From contig CAIPQN010000020.1 of NCBI GenBank assembly GCA_903867225.1, forward strand, positions 1-61,001: a stretch of 61,001 bases of DNA. Reading direction: 5' to 3'. Position 1 is the first letter of the stretch, and the number at the start of each line of letters is the position of its first letter. The DNA comes from an uncultured Pseudomonadota bacterium (GTDB lineage: Bacteria; Pseudomonadota; Gammaproteobacteria; Methylococcales; Methylomonadaceae). The notes below the pieces were generated by a model. It was given only the letters and a program-made list of their open reading frames with translations, did not search any database and had not been told where the DNA came from. Of this stretch, positions 35,932 through 44,301 are shown one piece after another. Position numbers and translations under genes: made by a program.

Positions 35932-36477
35932 TCAAATCTTATCACGCAACGATTTAAACCATGCAAAAGGACTTTTTCCAACATGAAAGGTAATTTTTAA
36001 TTTATCTTCATCCGAAACAGCTTCTTCACCACCCATTGATAAAATCAGTGCGTAATCGCCTTTTTTATCCAACACACTTTGAGCTTCAACCACACCTTTT
36101 GAATAAATTTTAGGTTCGACGTGATTTAATTCACGGATTTCTTTGAAGTCATTTACTTTGTCACCTGTTTTTTCAATTTCAACAACACGAATTCCAATCG
36201 GAATTTCGCGAATATCTCGATCAATTAAATCAGCTGCAAAAAATGCTTGTCCTACGTCTGGCAATTCTTGGCAATATGGCTTTAATAACGCTTCACGTTC
36301 ATTACCTTTTTGAGGTTTTAAATAGGCACTAAAATGTACCGCGTAAAAATCGTTTGTAACCAAACAGCCCACACTATTCACGTCGGCTATTTGTGGCGGC
36401 GTTCCCAGTTTTTCTGACATATCGCAACCGATTAACGAACTAACAAGTATCGCGATTAAAATAAATTTATTTTTCAT
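35932..36477 (-). CDS. Lipoprotein of unknown function beside copC
   Basis: The 181-residue product has a lipoprotein signal with lipobox LIGC (Cys18), so it is anchored in the inner or outer membrane. The mature part contains two more cysteines (GCLVTNDFYAVHFSAY and PYCQELPDVGQAFFAADLIDRDIREIPIGIRVV-type segments) and ends in beta-rich GDYALILSMGGEEAVS. I do not recognise a family. It begins three bases after copC, so the two are certainly co-transcribed; a periplasmic copper-related role is inferred. Confidence 0.65.
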   Translation of the reverse strand: MKNKFILIAILVSSLIGCDMSEKLGTPPQIADVNSVGCLVTNDFYAVHFSAYLKPQKGNEREALLKPYCQELPDVGQAFFAADLIDRDIREIPIGIRVVEIEKTGDKVNDFKEIRELNHVEPKIYSKGVVEAQSVLDKKGDYALILSMGGEEAVSDEDKLKITFHVGKSPFAWFKSLRDKI

Positions 36478-36480
36478 AAA

Positions 36481-36858
36481 TTACGGTTTGATAGTGAATT
36501 GAAATTTACCTGTGACAATATGTGTGTCGATTGAAACAACACGGTAACGCACGGTATAAGTATCAGGGGCTAAGTTTGGAACGGTACAATATAAATGAGA
36601 ACTGTCGAGCATTTCTTGTTGCACGTCTTTATTGTCAACACGATTACCTTTGCTATCGATAACTGCAACAGCTTTGTATTCACTACCTACCTTGTCATTA
36701 AACCAAACATCAATTTTTTGCGGAGAAGTAGCAATTATTGCGTTTTGTTCGGGTTGTGATTTAACCATAATTGCGTGAGCAAAAACGGAAAATGGCGCGA
36801 CGGCGGTCACGGAAAAAACCAATAATTTTAAAATATTTTTAATATGGTCGAATTTCAT
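36481..36858 (-). CDS. copC: CopC-domain periplasmic copper-binding protein
   Basis: A 125-residue protein: signal peptide (LVFSVTAVAPFSVFA), then the mature N-terminus HAIMVKSQPEQNAII, whose first histidine is the Cu(II) ligand of CopC proteins. The remainder (PQKIDVWFNDKVG, YTVRYRVVSIDTHIVTGKFQFTI) is the CopC beta-sandwich, with the D-x-H motif (Asp/His near residue 113) supplying the other ligands. The usual partner CopD is not present. It heads a two-gene operon with the unknown lipoprotein. Confidence 0.9.
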   Translation of the reverse strand: MKFDHIKNILKLLVFSVTAVAPFSVFAHAIMVKSQPEQNAIIATSPQKIDVWFNDKVGSEYKAVAVIDSKGNRVDNKDVQQEMLDSSHLYCTVPNLAPDTYTVRYRVVSIDTHIVTGKFQFTIKP

Positions 36859-37070
36859 AAAAAGTTAATACTTGAATTAAGAAAAAAACTTATTATAACC
36901 CGACTTAACGTCAAACTCTGTAACCAGCTACTTCAAAGTGTTTATAGCCAACGACAGTGAGCATATCGTCGAATTGTCAGACGCTAAAAAATTAAGAAAA
37001 ACCCATATAATTGTTTGATTTTAAAAATCAAAATAAAACAAATTGGAAAATGATTCGTCAGCTTAACATT

Positions 37071-37547
37071 ATGAAAAAATTAAAAAAAATTACGATTATC
37101 TTGCTTTTATTGAGTCATTTTAATGCAACTGCGGGCGATATTTTGCCTGCATTTAGCTTTCCAGATACTGATGAAAAAATACACAGTATTTCAGAATGGC
37201 AGCAAAAGATATTGGTGATAAATTTTTGGGCAACGTGGTGTCAACCATGTTTAAAAGAAATTCCAGAATTTATCAAACTCCAAACACAATTCGCACATAA
37301 AAATGTGCAATTTATTGGTGTTGCGATTGATGATGTGTCCTCAGTAATGCGATACAAAAATACAGCGAGTATCAATTATCCTGTGTTGATTGCAAGTGAA
37401 TGGGATGGTTTTAATTTAGCTCAACAACTTGGAAATGGCGCGAATACTGTACCTTATACGGTAGTAATTAATGCCACTGGGCAAATTATTTATCGTCATG
37501 CTGGCGCGGTGAAAAAAGAAGATTTGCTCGAAGTATTGCCTCGATAA
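37071..37547 (+). CDS. TlpA/ResA-like thiol-disulfide oxidoreductase
   Basis: I start at the ATG at 37071, which gives a proper signal sequence (KKITIILLLLSHFNATA). The 158-residue protein has a thioredoxin fold with active site WCQPC (Cys57, Cys60) in INFWATWCQPCLKEIPEF and the cis-proline motif VPYTVVINATG. Such periplasmic thioredoxins reduce disulfides in cytochrome c or copper-site maturation. It is divergent from copC and convergent with the Asp-box gene, whose end is 1 bp away. A copper-centre maturation role is inferred from neighbours. Confidence 0.88.
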   Translation: MKKLKKITIILLLLSHFNATAGDILPAFSFPDTDEKIHSISEWQQKILVINFWATWCQPCLKEIPEFIKLQTQFAHKNVQFIGVAIDDVSSVMRYKNTASINYPVLIASEWDGFNLAQQLGNGANTVPYTVVINATGQIIYRHAGAVKKEDLLEVLPR

Positions 37548-37548
37548 T

Positions 37549-38721
37549 TTAATCTAACCACGACATAGCCCATTGGCTACTTTGTTTTGATTGCTTTTCT
37601 GTCCAAAAAACTAAAGCATGATTTTCAACACTAAGAATACGCGGATGAGTTGCTTTTATTCCGTTTGCTGATAAACGATGTGATGTTGACCATGTCAAAC
37701 CTTTATCGATAGATTCAGCAGAAAAAATGCCTGTTCCTTCTGCACTCATTTCATCCCAAACCATGATAATTCGATTGTCCAAAACAGCAATGTCACTATG
37801 AGTTGCATTTTTACTGATTTTCACGGAGCTTTGGTTATCTGAATTCACGGCATACAAACCAGATTTTGACGATTCGCCTGTCCAAACGCTAGCATAAAAA
37901 GCGTTATTTTCATCAAATGAAATTCCCCCGCCAACGTGTGGACAACCATCAAAATGCCAGTTAAATTCACCGATTGTTTTTTTACTTTGCCACGATGTCC
38001 CGTGATTATTTGAACTGAGTAATGTCATATCACGCGGATTCATATCACGATAAAGTACATGAAGTTCATCATTCGGTGAAACAGCAAGTGTATTCCAACA
38101 ACATGAACAACTTGAATCATCCAATTTTGTGGGCAGTTGCCAGTTTTCACCATTATCTATCGAGCGGCTATAACGTAAACTTTGATAACCATTTTCTTCG
38201 GGATCGGAAAGCCAGACGGTGTGGAAATATCCATTTTTGTCTGCAATTAAATCCGTATGTGATTGATCGCCTGTATTGTCAGCGGCTGGATTTTTTCCTG
38301 TGTGCCATGTGATACCTGCATCGTGTGAATAAATACTAACTAATGCACCACTGTTGGGAATTTCGCCTTGTGTTTGCCAAACAGCAACTAAATTTTCACC
38401 ATTTGCCGCAAGTTGAACATCATTACCCCTAGCAGCCAAAGCGGGTGAAAATTCATTTTGAATCTCAACGGGCTGTGACCAACTTTTACCATTATCGATA
38501 GATTTCAAATAACGTATTGTTTGCGCTTGGTCTTTTTCTGTTTTTAAACCAGAAACTAAGGCGTGCAAGGTTTCATTATTTTTATAAACATCGAAACTCT
38601 TAATTTCAAACAAGCCTGTTGATGTTTTTGAATAAGATAGGGAAACTGGCAAATTTTGCGTTGGTGAAATAGAGCAGCTGCTTAAAACAAATAATATGCA
38701 GAAAGAAAAAATTGTTTTCAT
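37549..38721 (-). CDS. Asp-box (sialidase-like) lipoprotein with Cys motifs
   Basis: A 390-residue lipoprotein (lipobox LSSC near residue 16). Five Asp-box units S-x-D-x-G-x-x-W are seen (SIDNGKSWSQ, SHDAGITWHT, SIDNGENWQL, NNHGTSWQS, SIDKGLTWST), which mark a six-bladed propeller of the sialidase fold. True sialidase catalytic residues are not obvious. Two cysteine motifs, DSSCSCCWNTL and DGCPHVGGGI, are unusual and could bind metal. With CopC and TlpA as neighbours a metal-linked periplasmic role is possible, not shown. Confidence 0.75.
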   Translation of the reverse strand: MKTIFSFCILFVLSSCSISPTQNLPVSLSYSKTSTGLFEIKSFDVYKNNETLHALVSGLKTEKDQAQTIRYLKSIDNGKSWSQPVEIQNEFSPALAARGNDVQLAANGENLVAVWQTQGEIPNSGALVSIYSHDAGITWHTGKNPAADNTGDQSHTDLIADKNGYFHTVWLSDPEENGYQSLRYSRSIDNGENWQLPTKLDDSSCSCCWNTLAVSPNDELHVLYRDMNPRDMTLLSSNNHGTSWQSKKTIGEFNWHFDGCPHVGGGISFDENNAFYASVWTGESSKSGLYAVNSDNQSSVKISKNATHSDIAVLDNRIIMVWDEMSAEGTGIFSAESIDKGLTWSTSHRLSANGIKATHPRILSVENHALVFWTEKQSKQSSQWAMSWLD

Positions 38722-38807
38722 TCCTAAACCATAAACAAATAGTGAATTCCGTGGGGTTTATTATAATAGCGATGCCGTAATTTACAGTGAACATTTCGAG
38801 GTGAATC

Positions 38808-39593
38808 ATGAATAATAAAAATAAAATCGCGTTAATTTCTACGTTGCTAATGGCACAAAATATATCTGCAAATGAAATGAAAAATTTTGATGGCATTCGG
38901 TTTGTAAAAATCGAAGCGGGTTGTTTTCAAATGGGACAAGATAAACAAACCAACATTAGTGAAAAAGACAAACAAACAACAGCGAATGAATTGCCGCAGC
39001 ACAAAGTTTGTATTGATAAATCGTTTTACATTGGCGAATCTGAAATCACTCAAAAACAATGGGAAAGTGTGATGGGTTCTAATCCGAGTAAATTCAAAGG
39101 TATGTATCGTCCTGTTGAAAAAATTACTTGGAACGATACGCAAACATTTATTGAAAAATTAAACGACCGTGAAAAAGGTGACTTTTATCGATTACCAACT
39201 GAAGCCGAATGGGAATACGCTGCCAGAGCAGGTACAACAACGGTTTATTCTTTCGGTGATGATCCTAAAGCAATTCGAGATTATGCTTGGTTTGGTAATG
39301 AAGGATATGGTGGCGATACGCATGAAGTTGGACAAAAAACAGCAAATGCGTGGGGTTTAGTTGATATGCACGGAAATGTTTGGGAATGGGTGCAAGATTG
39401 GTATGATCCAAATGGTTACAAAAACAGTCTTGAAACTAATCCCAAAGGAGCTGAAACAGGGCAATATAAAGTTTATCGTGGTGGAAGTTGGGTAGCAAAA
39501 TCTACACTTTTACGTTCAGCGACACGTTATAGTGGATTGCCAACAACACGCAGTGGCGATATTGGTTTTCGTTTAGTCCGAGAAATTAAATAA
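38808..39593 (+). CDS. SUMF1/FGE-sulfatase domain protein lacking the FGE cysteines
   Basis: A 261-residue secreted protein (signal MNNKNKIALISTLLMAQNISA). It shows the C-type lectin-like formylglycine-generating-enzyme fold: VKIEAGCFQMGQ, EITQKQWESVMGSNPSKFKG, YRLPTEAEWEYAARAG, WGLVDMHGNVWEWVQDW, RGGSW and DIGFRLVRE. In real FGE two cysteines follow RGGSW; here the sequence is RGGSWVAKSTLLRS, so both are replaced (Ala and Leu). It is therefore probably a substrate-binding or non-catalytic member. A GAGGTGA ribosome site precedes it, and the gene is divergent from the Asp-box gene. Confidence 0.88.
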   Translation: MNNKNKIALISTLLMAQNISANEMKNFDGIRFVKIEAGCFQMGQDKQTNISEKDKQTTANELPQHKVCIDKSFYIGESEITQKQWESVMGSNPSKFKGMYRPVEKITWNDTQTFIEKLNDREKGDFYRLPTEAEWEYAARAGTTTVYSFGDDPKAIRDYAWFGNEGYGGDTHEVGQKTANAWGLVDMHGNVWEWVQDWYDPNGYKNSLETNPKGAETGQYKVYRGGSWVAKSTLLRSATRYSGLPTTRSGDIGFRLVREIK

Positions 39594-39827
39594 ATTTCAA
39601 AAAACGGGGGCATTTCTCGCATACATTCTGTGGCTTTTAATTATTGTGGGCGACCTTATGTTTGATGCTTATTCAATTTGATTATTGTGGTTTTTTTTTT
39701 GAAATCGCGTGCTATCGTGTACAGGTAAAACGATTATAAAACCACCATTGATATAAAATGATTGGTGTAAAATTAAACAATTAGTAGAAATTTTTTAATA
39801 AAAATAACGTAAATCTTGGAATCACAA
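39594..39827. other. Intergenic region upstream of sufC
   Basis: About 230 bp of AT-rich sequence with no open frame and no trace of sufB or a regulator. It includes T10 near 39692. A -10-like TATAAA at about 39752 may serve the suf genes, but no well-spaced -35 was found. Confidence 0.4.
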
Positions 39828-40571
39828 ATGCTCAAAATTAAAGACCTAACCGTCAACGTTGGTACTAAAAAAATTCTTAAAGGCTTGAATTTAGAAGTCA
39901 ACGCGGGCGAAATTCACGCCATCATGGGACCTAACGGCGCGGGGAAAAGTACGCTTTCGCACGTTTTGTCTGGCAAATCAGGCTACGAAGTGACAGGTGG
40001 TTCAATCACTTACAACGACAAAAATTTACTCGAAATGCCCGCTGAAATTCGCGCTCGTGAAGGCGTATTTTTGGCGTTTCAATATCCTGTCGAAATCGCG
40101 GGCGTAACCAACGTTTATTTGCTCAAAGCCGCATTAAACGCGGTTCGTAAACACAAAGGTTTGAGCGAAGTCGATGCGATGGATTTTTTAACGCTGGTGA
40201 AAGCGAAAACTAAAGCTCTCGATATGGATGAAAAATTTTTATATCGCGCAGTGAACGAGGGTTTTTCAGGGGGTGAAAAGAAACGCAACGAAATTTTGCA
40301 AATGGCGATGCTTGAACCGCAATTGTGCATTTTAGACGAAACGGATTCGGGTTTAGACATTGATGCGTTGCGAATTGTGGCTGATGGCGTGAACGCGCTA
40401 CGTTCTGAAAACCGCGCGTTTATTATGGTGACGCATTACCAACGTTTGCTCGATTACATTAAACCCGATTTTGTTCATGTTTTGGCGGACGGCAAAATCG
40501 TGAAATCAGGTGGCGCGGAGTTGGCGTTGGAATTGGAAGAAAAAGGTTATGGTTGGTTGGAGCAAGCATGA
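39828..40571 (+). CDS. sufC: Fe-S cluster assembly ATPase SufC
   Basis: SufC is the ABC-type ATPase of the SufBC2D scaffold. I start at ATG 39828 (MLKIKDLTVNVGTKKILKGLN). Walker A is GPNGAGKST, the signature SGGEKKRNEI replaces the usual ABC one as in all SufC proteins, and Walker B is LCILDETDSGLD. It is the first gene of the operon; SufB, which normally precedes it and carries the nascent cluster, is missing here. The stop overlaps sufD (ATGA). Confidence 0.96.
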   Translation: MLKIKDLTVNVGTKKILKGLNLEVNAGEIHAIMGPNGAGKSTLSHVLSGKSGYEVTGGSITYNDKNLLEMPAEIRAREGVFLAFQYPVEIAGVTNVYLLKAALNAVRKHKGLSEVDAMDFLTLVKAKTKALDMDEKFLYRAVNEGFSGGEKKRNEILQMAMLEPQLCILDETDSGLDIDALRIVADGVNALRSENRAFIMVTHYQRLLDYIKPDFVHVLADGKIVKSGGAELALELEEKGYGWLEQA

Positions 40572-41785
40572 GCATTTCATGGTTAGACGATTTTCGCCAA
40601 CAAGCCAAATCGCAATTTGAACAAACAGGTTTTCCATCAAATCGTTTGGAAGATTGGCGTTACACCAACGTTTCGGCGATTGCCAAAAAAGAATTTCCAT
40701 TGGCAAAAATAGAAAATTCTCCCGTTTTTGACGGTTCACAAGGTGGAACAGCGTTTCATTTCGTATTGGTTGACGGTTTTTTCAACGCCGAATTATCAAA
40801 TTTACCCGAATCCATTACGGTTTGTTCGATCAACGACGCGGTTAAAAATCACGCCGATTTATTGCAATCGAAATTCAATCAAGCGATTACCCAAACGCAC
40901 GGTTTTATTGATTTCAATACCGCAAATTTTACCGACGGGTTGTTTATTCATATTGCCGAAAACGGGGTTTTAGACAAACCGCTGCAAATTATTCACGTCG
41001 CCACGCAAGAAGCGATTTTGCCGACGCGCCACGTCGTCATTTTGGAAAAAAATGCAAAAGCGACGCTGATTGAAACGTTCAGCAGTTCAGAAGGTAACGC
41101 TTATTTGACTAATTCGGTGGCGGAGATTTTTGTCGGTGAAAATGCCGATTTAACGCTTTATAAAGTGCAACAAGAAAGCGAAACGGCTTATCATTTTGGT
41201 GGAACTTATGTTCAGCAAGCTGATAATTCAAAATTCACGCATCATAATTTTGCCTTGGGAAGTGTGTTGGCGCGAAGTGATATTGTTTGCGATTTAAAAA
41301 CCGCTGCCGAATGCGAGTTAAATGGGCTTTATTTAGCCTTTAAAAATCAGCACTTGGATAATTTAACGCGTATCAATCATGTTGAATCACACGGAATTAG
41401 CCGCGAATTTTACAAAGGCATTTTGAACGACCAAGCAAAAGGTGTTTTTCAAGGGCGAATTGTCGTTGCCGAAAACGCGCAAAAAATTGATTCCAAAATG
41501 AACAACCGTAATTTGTTGTTATCGAATGAAGCCGAAATCGACACGAAACCGCAATTAGAAATTTACGCCGACGACGTGAAATGCGCTCACGGTGTAACGG
41601 TTGGGCAATTGGACGAAAAATCGATTTTCTATTTGCAATCACGCGGCATCGACGAAGCCACCGCGAAACACATTTTAACGTTCGCCTTTGCCAACGAAAT
41701 GGTCGATAAAATCACCGTTCCCAGTTTGCGTGAATCTGTTTTTAACCTATTATTGGCAAGATTCCCTGAAGGAGCAGAACGTTAA
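40568..41785 (+). CDS. sufD: Fe-S cluster assembly protein SufD
   Basis: SufD partners SufB and SufC in Fe-S cluster assembly and helps iron entry. From ATG 40568 the 405-residue protein begins MSISWLDDFRQQAKSQFEQTGFPSNRLEDWRYTN and shows the beta-helix core and the C-terminal DVKCAHGVTVGQLDEKSIFYLQSRGI motif that includes the conserved Cys and His at the SufBD interface. Overlaps both neighbours (four bases with sufC, one base with sufS). Confidence 0.95.
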   Translation: MSISWLDDFRQQAKSQFEQTGFPSNRLEDWRYTNVSAIAKKEFPLAKIENSPVFDGSQGGTAFHFVLVDGFFNAELSNLPESITVCSINDAVKNHADLLQSKFNQAITQTHGFIDFNTANFTDGLFIHIAENGVLDKPLQIIHVATQEAILPTRHVVILEKNAKATLIETFSSSEGNAYLTNSVAEIFVGENADLTLYKVQQESETAYHFGGTYVQQADNSKFTHHNFALGSVLARSDIVCDLKTAAECELNGLYLAFKNQHLDNLTRINHVESHGISREFYKGILNDQAKGVFQGRIVVAENAQKIDSKMNNRNLLLSNEAEIDTKPQLEIYADDVKCAHGVTVGQLDEKSIFYLQSRGIDEATAKHILTFAFANEMVDKITVPSLRESVFNLLLARFPEGAER

Positions 41786-43005
41786 TGACTTATCCGATTG
41801 AAAAAATCCGCGCTGATTTTCCGATTCTCAACGAAAAAATCCGTAATAAACCGCTCGTTTATTTGGATAACGCCGCGAGTTGCCAAAAGCCGCAAGCTGT
41901 CATTGATAGTATTGTGAAACTTTACAGCCACGATTATGCGAATGTGCATCGCGGCGTTCACACGTTAAGCGTGCGTTCGACCGATTTATTTGAAGCCGCG
42001 CGTGAAAAAGTCAAAACGTTTATTAACGCGCAAAGTGAAAAAGAAATTATTTTTGTGCGTGGCGCGACGGACGCGATAAATTTGGTCGCCCAAACTTACG
42101 GCAAAGCCAATATCCACGATGGTGACGAGATTATTATTACCGCAATGGAACATCACTCAAACATTGTGCCGTGGCAAATGCTTTGCGAAGAAAAAGGCGC
42201 GATTTTGAAAATCGCTCCGATGAATTTACAAGGTGAATTGTTGATGCCAGAATTTGAAGCGTTGTTGAATTCAAAAACAAAATTGGTTTCTGTCGTCCAC
42301 ATGTCCAACGCGCTGGGAACGATTAACCCTGTCAAAAAAATTATTGAATTGGCTCACGCGCTAAATATCCCCGTTTTACTCGATGGCGCACAAGCCATTC
42401 CACATACAACCGTTGATGTGCAAGCCTTGGATTGTGACTTTTACGTTTTTTCAGGTCACAAACTTTACGCGCCAACAGGTGTGGGCGTTTTGTACGGCAA
42501 GCAAGCATTACTCGAAGCGATGCCGCCGTATCAAGGTGGTGGCGATATGATTCGCACCGTGACCTTTGAAAAAAGCACTTACGCAGGTTTGCCGCATAAA
42601 TTTGAAGCAGGTACGCCAAGCATTGCAGAAGTTATTGGTTTAGGCGCGGCGATTGATTATTTGAATTCAATTGGCATGGAAGCGATTGCGGCGCATGAAG
42701 CAGAATTATTGGCTTATGCAACCGAGCAAGCCTTGCAAATCCACGGTTTAAAAATTATTGGTGAAGCGAAAGAGAAAGGCGGAATTTTGTCTTTTACGCT
42801 TCATAAAATTCACCCGCATGATATTGGCACAATGCTCGACAGCTTAGGGATTGCAATTCGTGCAGGTCATCATTGCGCGATGCCTGTGATGGATTTTTAC
42901 AAAGTCCCTGCGACGGCGCGGGCTTCGTTTGCAATGTATAACACCAAGGCTGAAATTGATGTGTTGATTTCAGGAATTAAAAATTTAATTGAGATGTTTG
43001 GCTAA
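41785..43005 (+). CDS. sufS: Cysteine desulfurase SufS
   Basis: SufS removes sulfur from cysteine and passes it to the SufU/SufE acceptor. The 406-residue PLP enzyme has ATDAINLVA, AMEHHSNIVPWQ, the PLP lysine in FSGHKLYAPTGVGVLYG, and the persulfide cysteine in RAGHHCAMPVM near the C-terminus, identifying a type II desulfurase. Start and stop overlap sufD and sufU by single bases (TAATG), consistent with coupled translation. Confidence 0.97.
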   Translation: MTYPIEKIRADFPILNEKIRNKPLVYLDNAASCQKPQAVIDSIVKLYSHDYANVHRGVHTLSVRSTDLFEAAREKVKTFINAQSEKEIIFVRGATDAINLVAQTYGKANIHDGDEIIITAMEHHSNIVPWQMLCEEKGAILKIAPMNLQGELLMPEFEALLNSKTKLVSVVHMSNALGTINPVKKIIELAHALNIPVLLDGAQAIPHTTVDVQALDCDFYVFSGHKLYAPTGVGVLYGKQALLEAMPPYQGGGDMIRTVTFEKSTYAGLPHKFEAGTPSIAEVIGLGAAIDYLNSIGMEAIAAHEAELLAYATEQALQIHGLKIIGEAKEKGGILSFTLHKIHPHDIGTMLDSLGIAIRAGHHCAMPVMDFYKVPATARASFAMYNTKAEIDVLISGIKNLIEMFG

Positions 43006-43457
43006 TGTTTGAAGATTTACGCGATTTATACCAAGAAGTCATTTTTGACCACAACCGCAATCCGCGCAATTTTCACGTTATGGAAAATTACGACCGCATG
43101 GTTGAAGGATTTAACCCGCTTTGTGGCGACCGTTTAACGTTATTTTTGAAACTCGACGGCGACGTAATTACCGACGCAAGTTTTCAAGGTAGCGGCTGTG
43201 CGATTTCAACAGCGTCAGTTTCATTGATGACAGAAATTATCAAAGGCAAAACGCAAACCGAAGCCGATGAGTTATTTCAAACTTTTCACAAAATTACCAC
43301 AGGCAAAAGTGAAGATTTACAACTCGAAGCGGTTGGCAAACTCGCCGTTTTAGCGGGTGTGCGTGAATATCCAGCTCGCGTAAAATGCGCGACATTGGCG
43401 TGGCATACGTTGGATGCGGCGTTAAAAAACGAACAACAATCTATTTCGACCGAATAA
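43005..43457 (+). CDS. sufU: SufU, zinc-dependent sulfur acceptor
   Basis: A 150-residue IscU-like protein beginning MFEDLRDLYQEVIFDHNRNPRNF. The ligands are Cys40 and Asp42 (NPLCGDR), Cys65 (GSGCAIS) and Cys128 (VKCATLAW). The insertion between the second and third cysteines and the GSGCAIST motif favour SufU over IscU. SufU accepts persulfide from SufS. It follows sufS with a one-base overlap and closes the suf set in this region. Confidence 0.93.
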   Translation: MFEDLRDLYQEVIFDHNRNPRNFHVMENYDRMVEGFNPLCGDRLTLFLKLDGDVITDASFQGSGCAISTASVSLMTEIIKGKTQTEADELFQTFHKITTGKSEDLQLEAVGKLAVLAGVREYPARVKCATLAWHTLDAALKNEQQSISTE

Positions 43458-43458
43458 C

Positions 43459-44220
43459 GTGTCGTATCAAAATAAACTCGCCGTGCTTTTTGAAGGGCAG
43501 GGCGATTGCCAAATTTTTCAAAAACTTGCCGAACGCTTAAATGTTCCTGTTCGACAATCGAATGAGCAAAATCCCGAAGCGTTTTTTTTAACGTGGCGCG
43601 ATGGTGAATTGAAGTTGCTTGATACAGAATTACTCAGAAAAGGCGGTTTGAGCGTTGATATTGCGCCGCGAAATGGCGAGCAGCGTTCGTATCCCGCGCC
43701 AAAAGAAGGCGCATTCGCGCAAGCGATTGGACGTAAAACTAAAACCGTTGTCGATGCCACAACAGGGTGGGCGCAAGACAGTTTGTGTTTGTTTCGTATG
43801 GGTTATGACGTGCGTTGCATTGAGCGTTCACCGATGATGGCGGCATTATTAACGGATGCGTTTGAACGATTAGCGCGAGAATCTTGGGTGAAAAAACTAG
43901 AACTTTCACCGCCGATTTTAATGACTGGCAACGCGATTGAATTATTAAAAAACTTAGAAACCCAGCCAGATTGCATTTATTTAGACCCGATGTTTTCGCC
44001 AAAACGCAAAAAATCGGCATTAAGTAAAAAATCCATGACAATTTTGCAAGAATTGGTCGGTGAAGATTTGGATAAAACTGAGTTATTTGAAGCGGCTTTT
44101 GCGGCGACTGGGAAACGTGTTGTGGTAAAAAGTCCTGATTATGCAGAACCGTTAGGAGGAAAACCGAGCGAAAGTTTTTCGGGAAAATTATTGCGTTATG
44201 ATGTGTATTTGAAAAATTAA
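43459..44220 (+). CDS. rsmJ: 16S rRNA (guanine-1516-N2)-methyltransferase RsmJ
   Basis: RsmJ methylates G1516 in helix 45 of 16S rRNA. The 253-residue protein starts at GTG 43459, one base after sufU. It has LSVDIAPRNGEQRSYPAPKEG, VVDATTGWAQDSLCLF (SAM motif I), VRCIERSPMMAALL, the catalytic DPMF in CIYLDPMFSPKRKKSALSKK and VVKSPDYAEPL. All are diagnostic of the family. Likely co-transcribed with the suf genes. Confidence 0.94.
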   Translation: MSYQNKLAVLFEGQGDCQIFQKLAERLNVPVRQSNEQNPEAFFLTWRDGELKLLDTELLRKGGLSVDIAPRNGEQRSYPAPKEGAFAQAIGRKTKTVVDATTGWAQDSLCLFRMGYDVRCIERSPMMAALLTDAFERLARESWVKKLELSPPILMTGNAIELLKNLETQPDCIYLDPMFSPKRKKSALSKKSMTILQELVGEDLDKTELFEAAFAATGKRVVVKSPDYAEPLGGKPSESFSGKLLRYDVYLKN

Positions 44221-44301
44221 CCACAAAAGAAAAACATCTTGATGATTATTCATCTAATGCGCTTAACTACACACCCACACGACATCGTTTAAATCCAACT
44301 C

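Noticed and set aside
35740-36000. Plus-strand open frame of 86 codons between fhcB and the copC lipoprotein gene
   Set aside because: It has no ribosome site, no recognisable motif, an odd composition, and its last 69 bases run antisense to the lipoprotein gene.
36880-36920. Minus-strand TTGACG with TATAAT upstream of copC
   Set aside because: The spacing is only 11 bp, too short for a sigma-70 promoter.
37549-38721. Annotation as a working sialidase
   Set aside because: Asp-boxes show the propeller fold, but the arginine triad and nucleophile were not identifiable.
38808-39593. Annotation as a sulfatase-activating formylglycine-generating enzyme
   Set aside because: Both catalytic cysteines are missing, so only the fold can be claimed.
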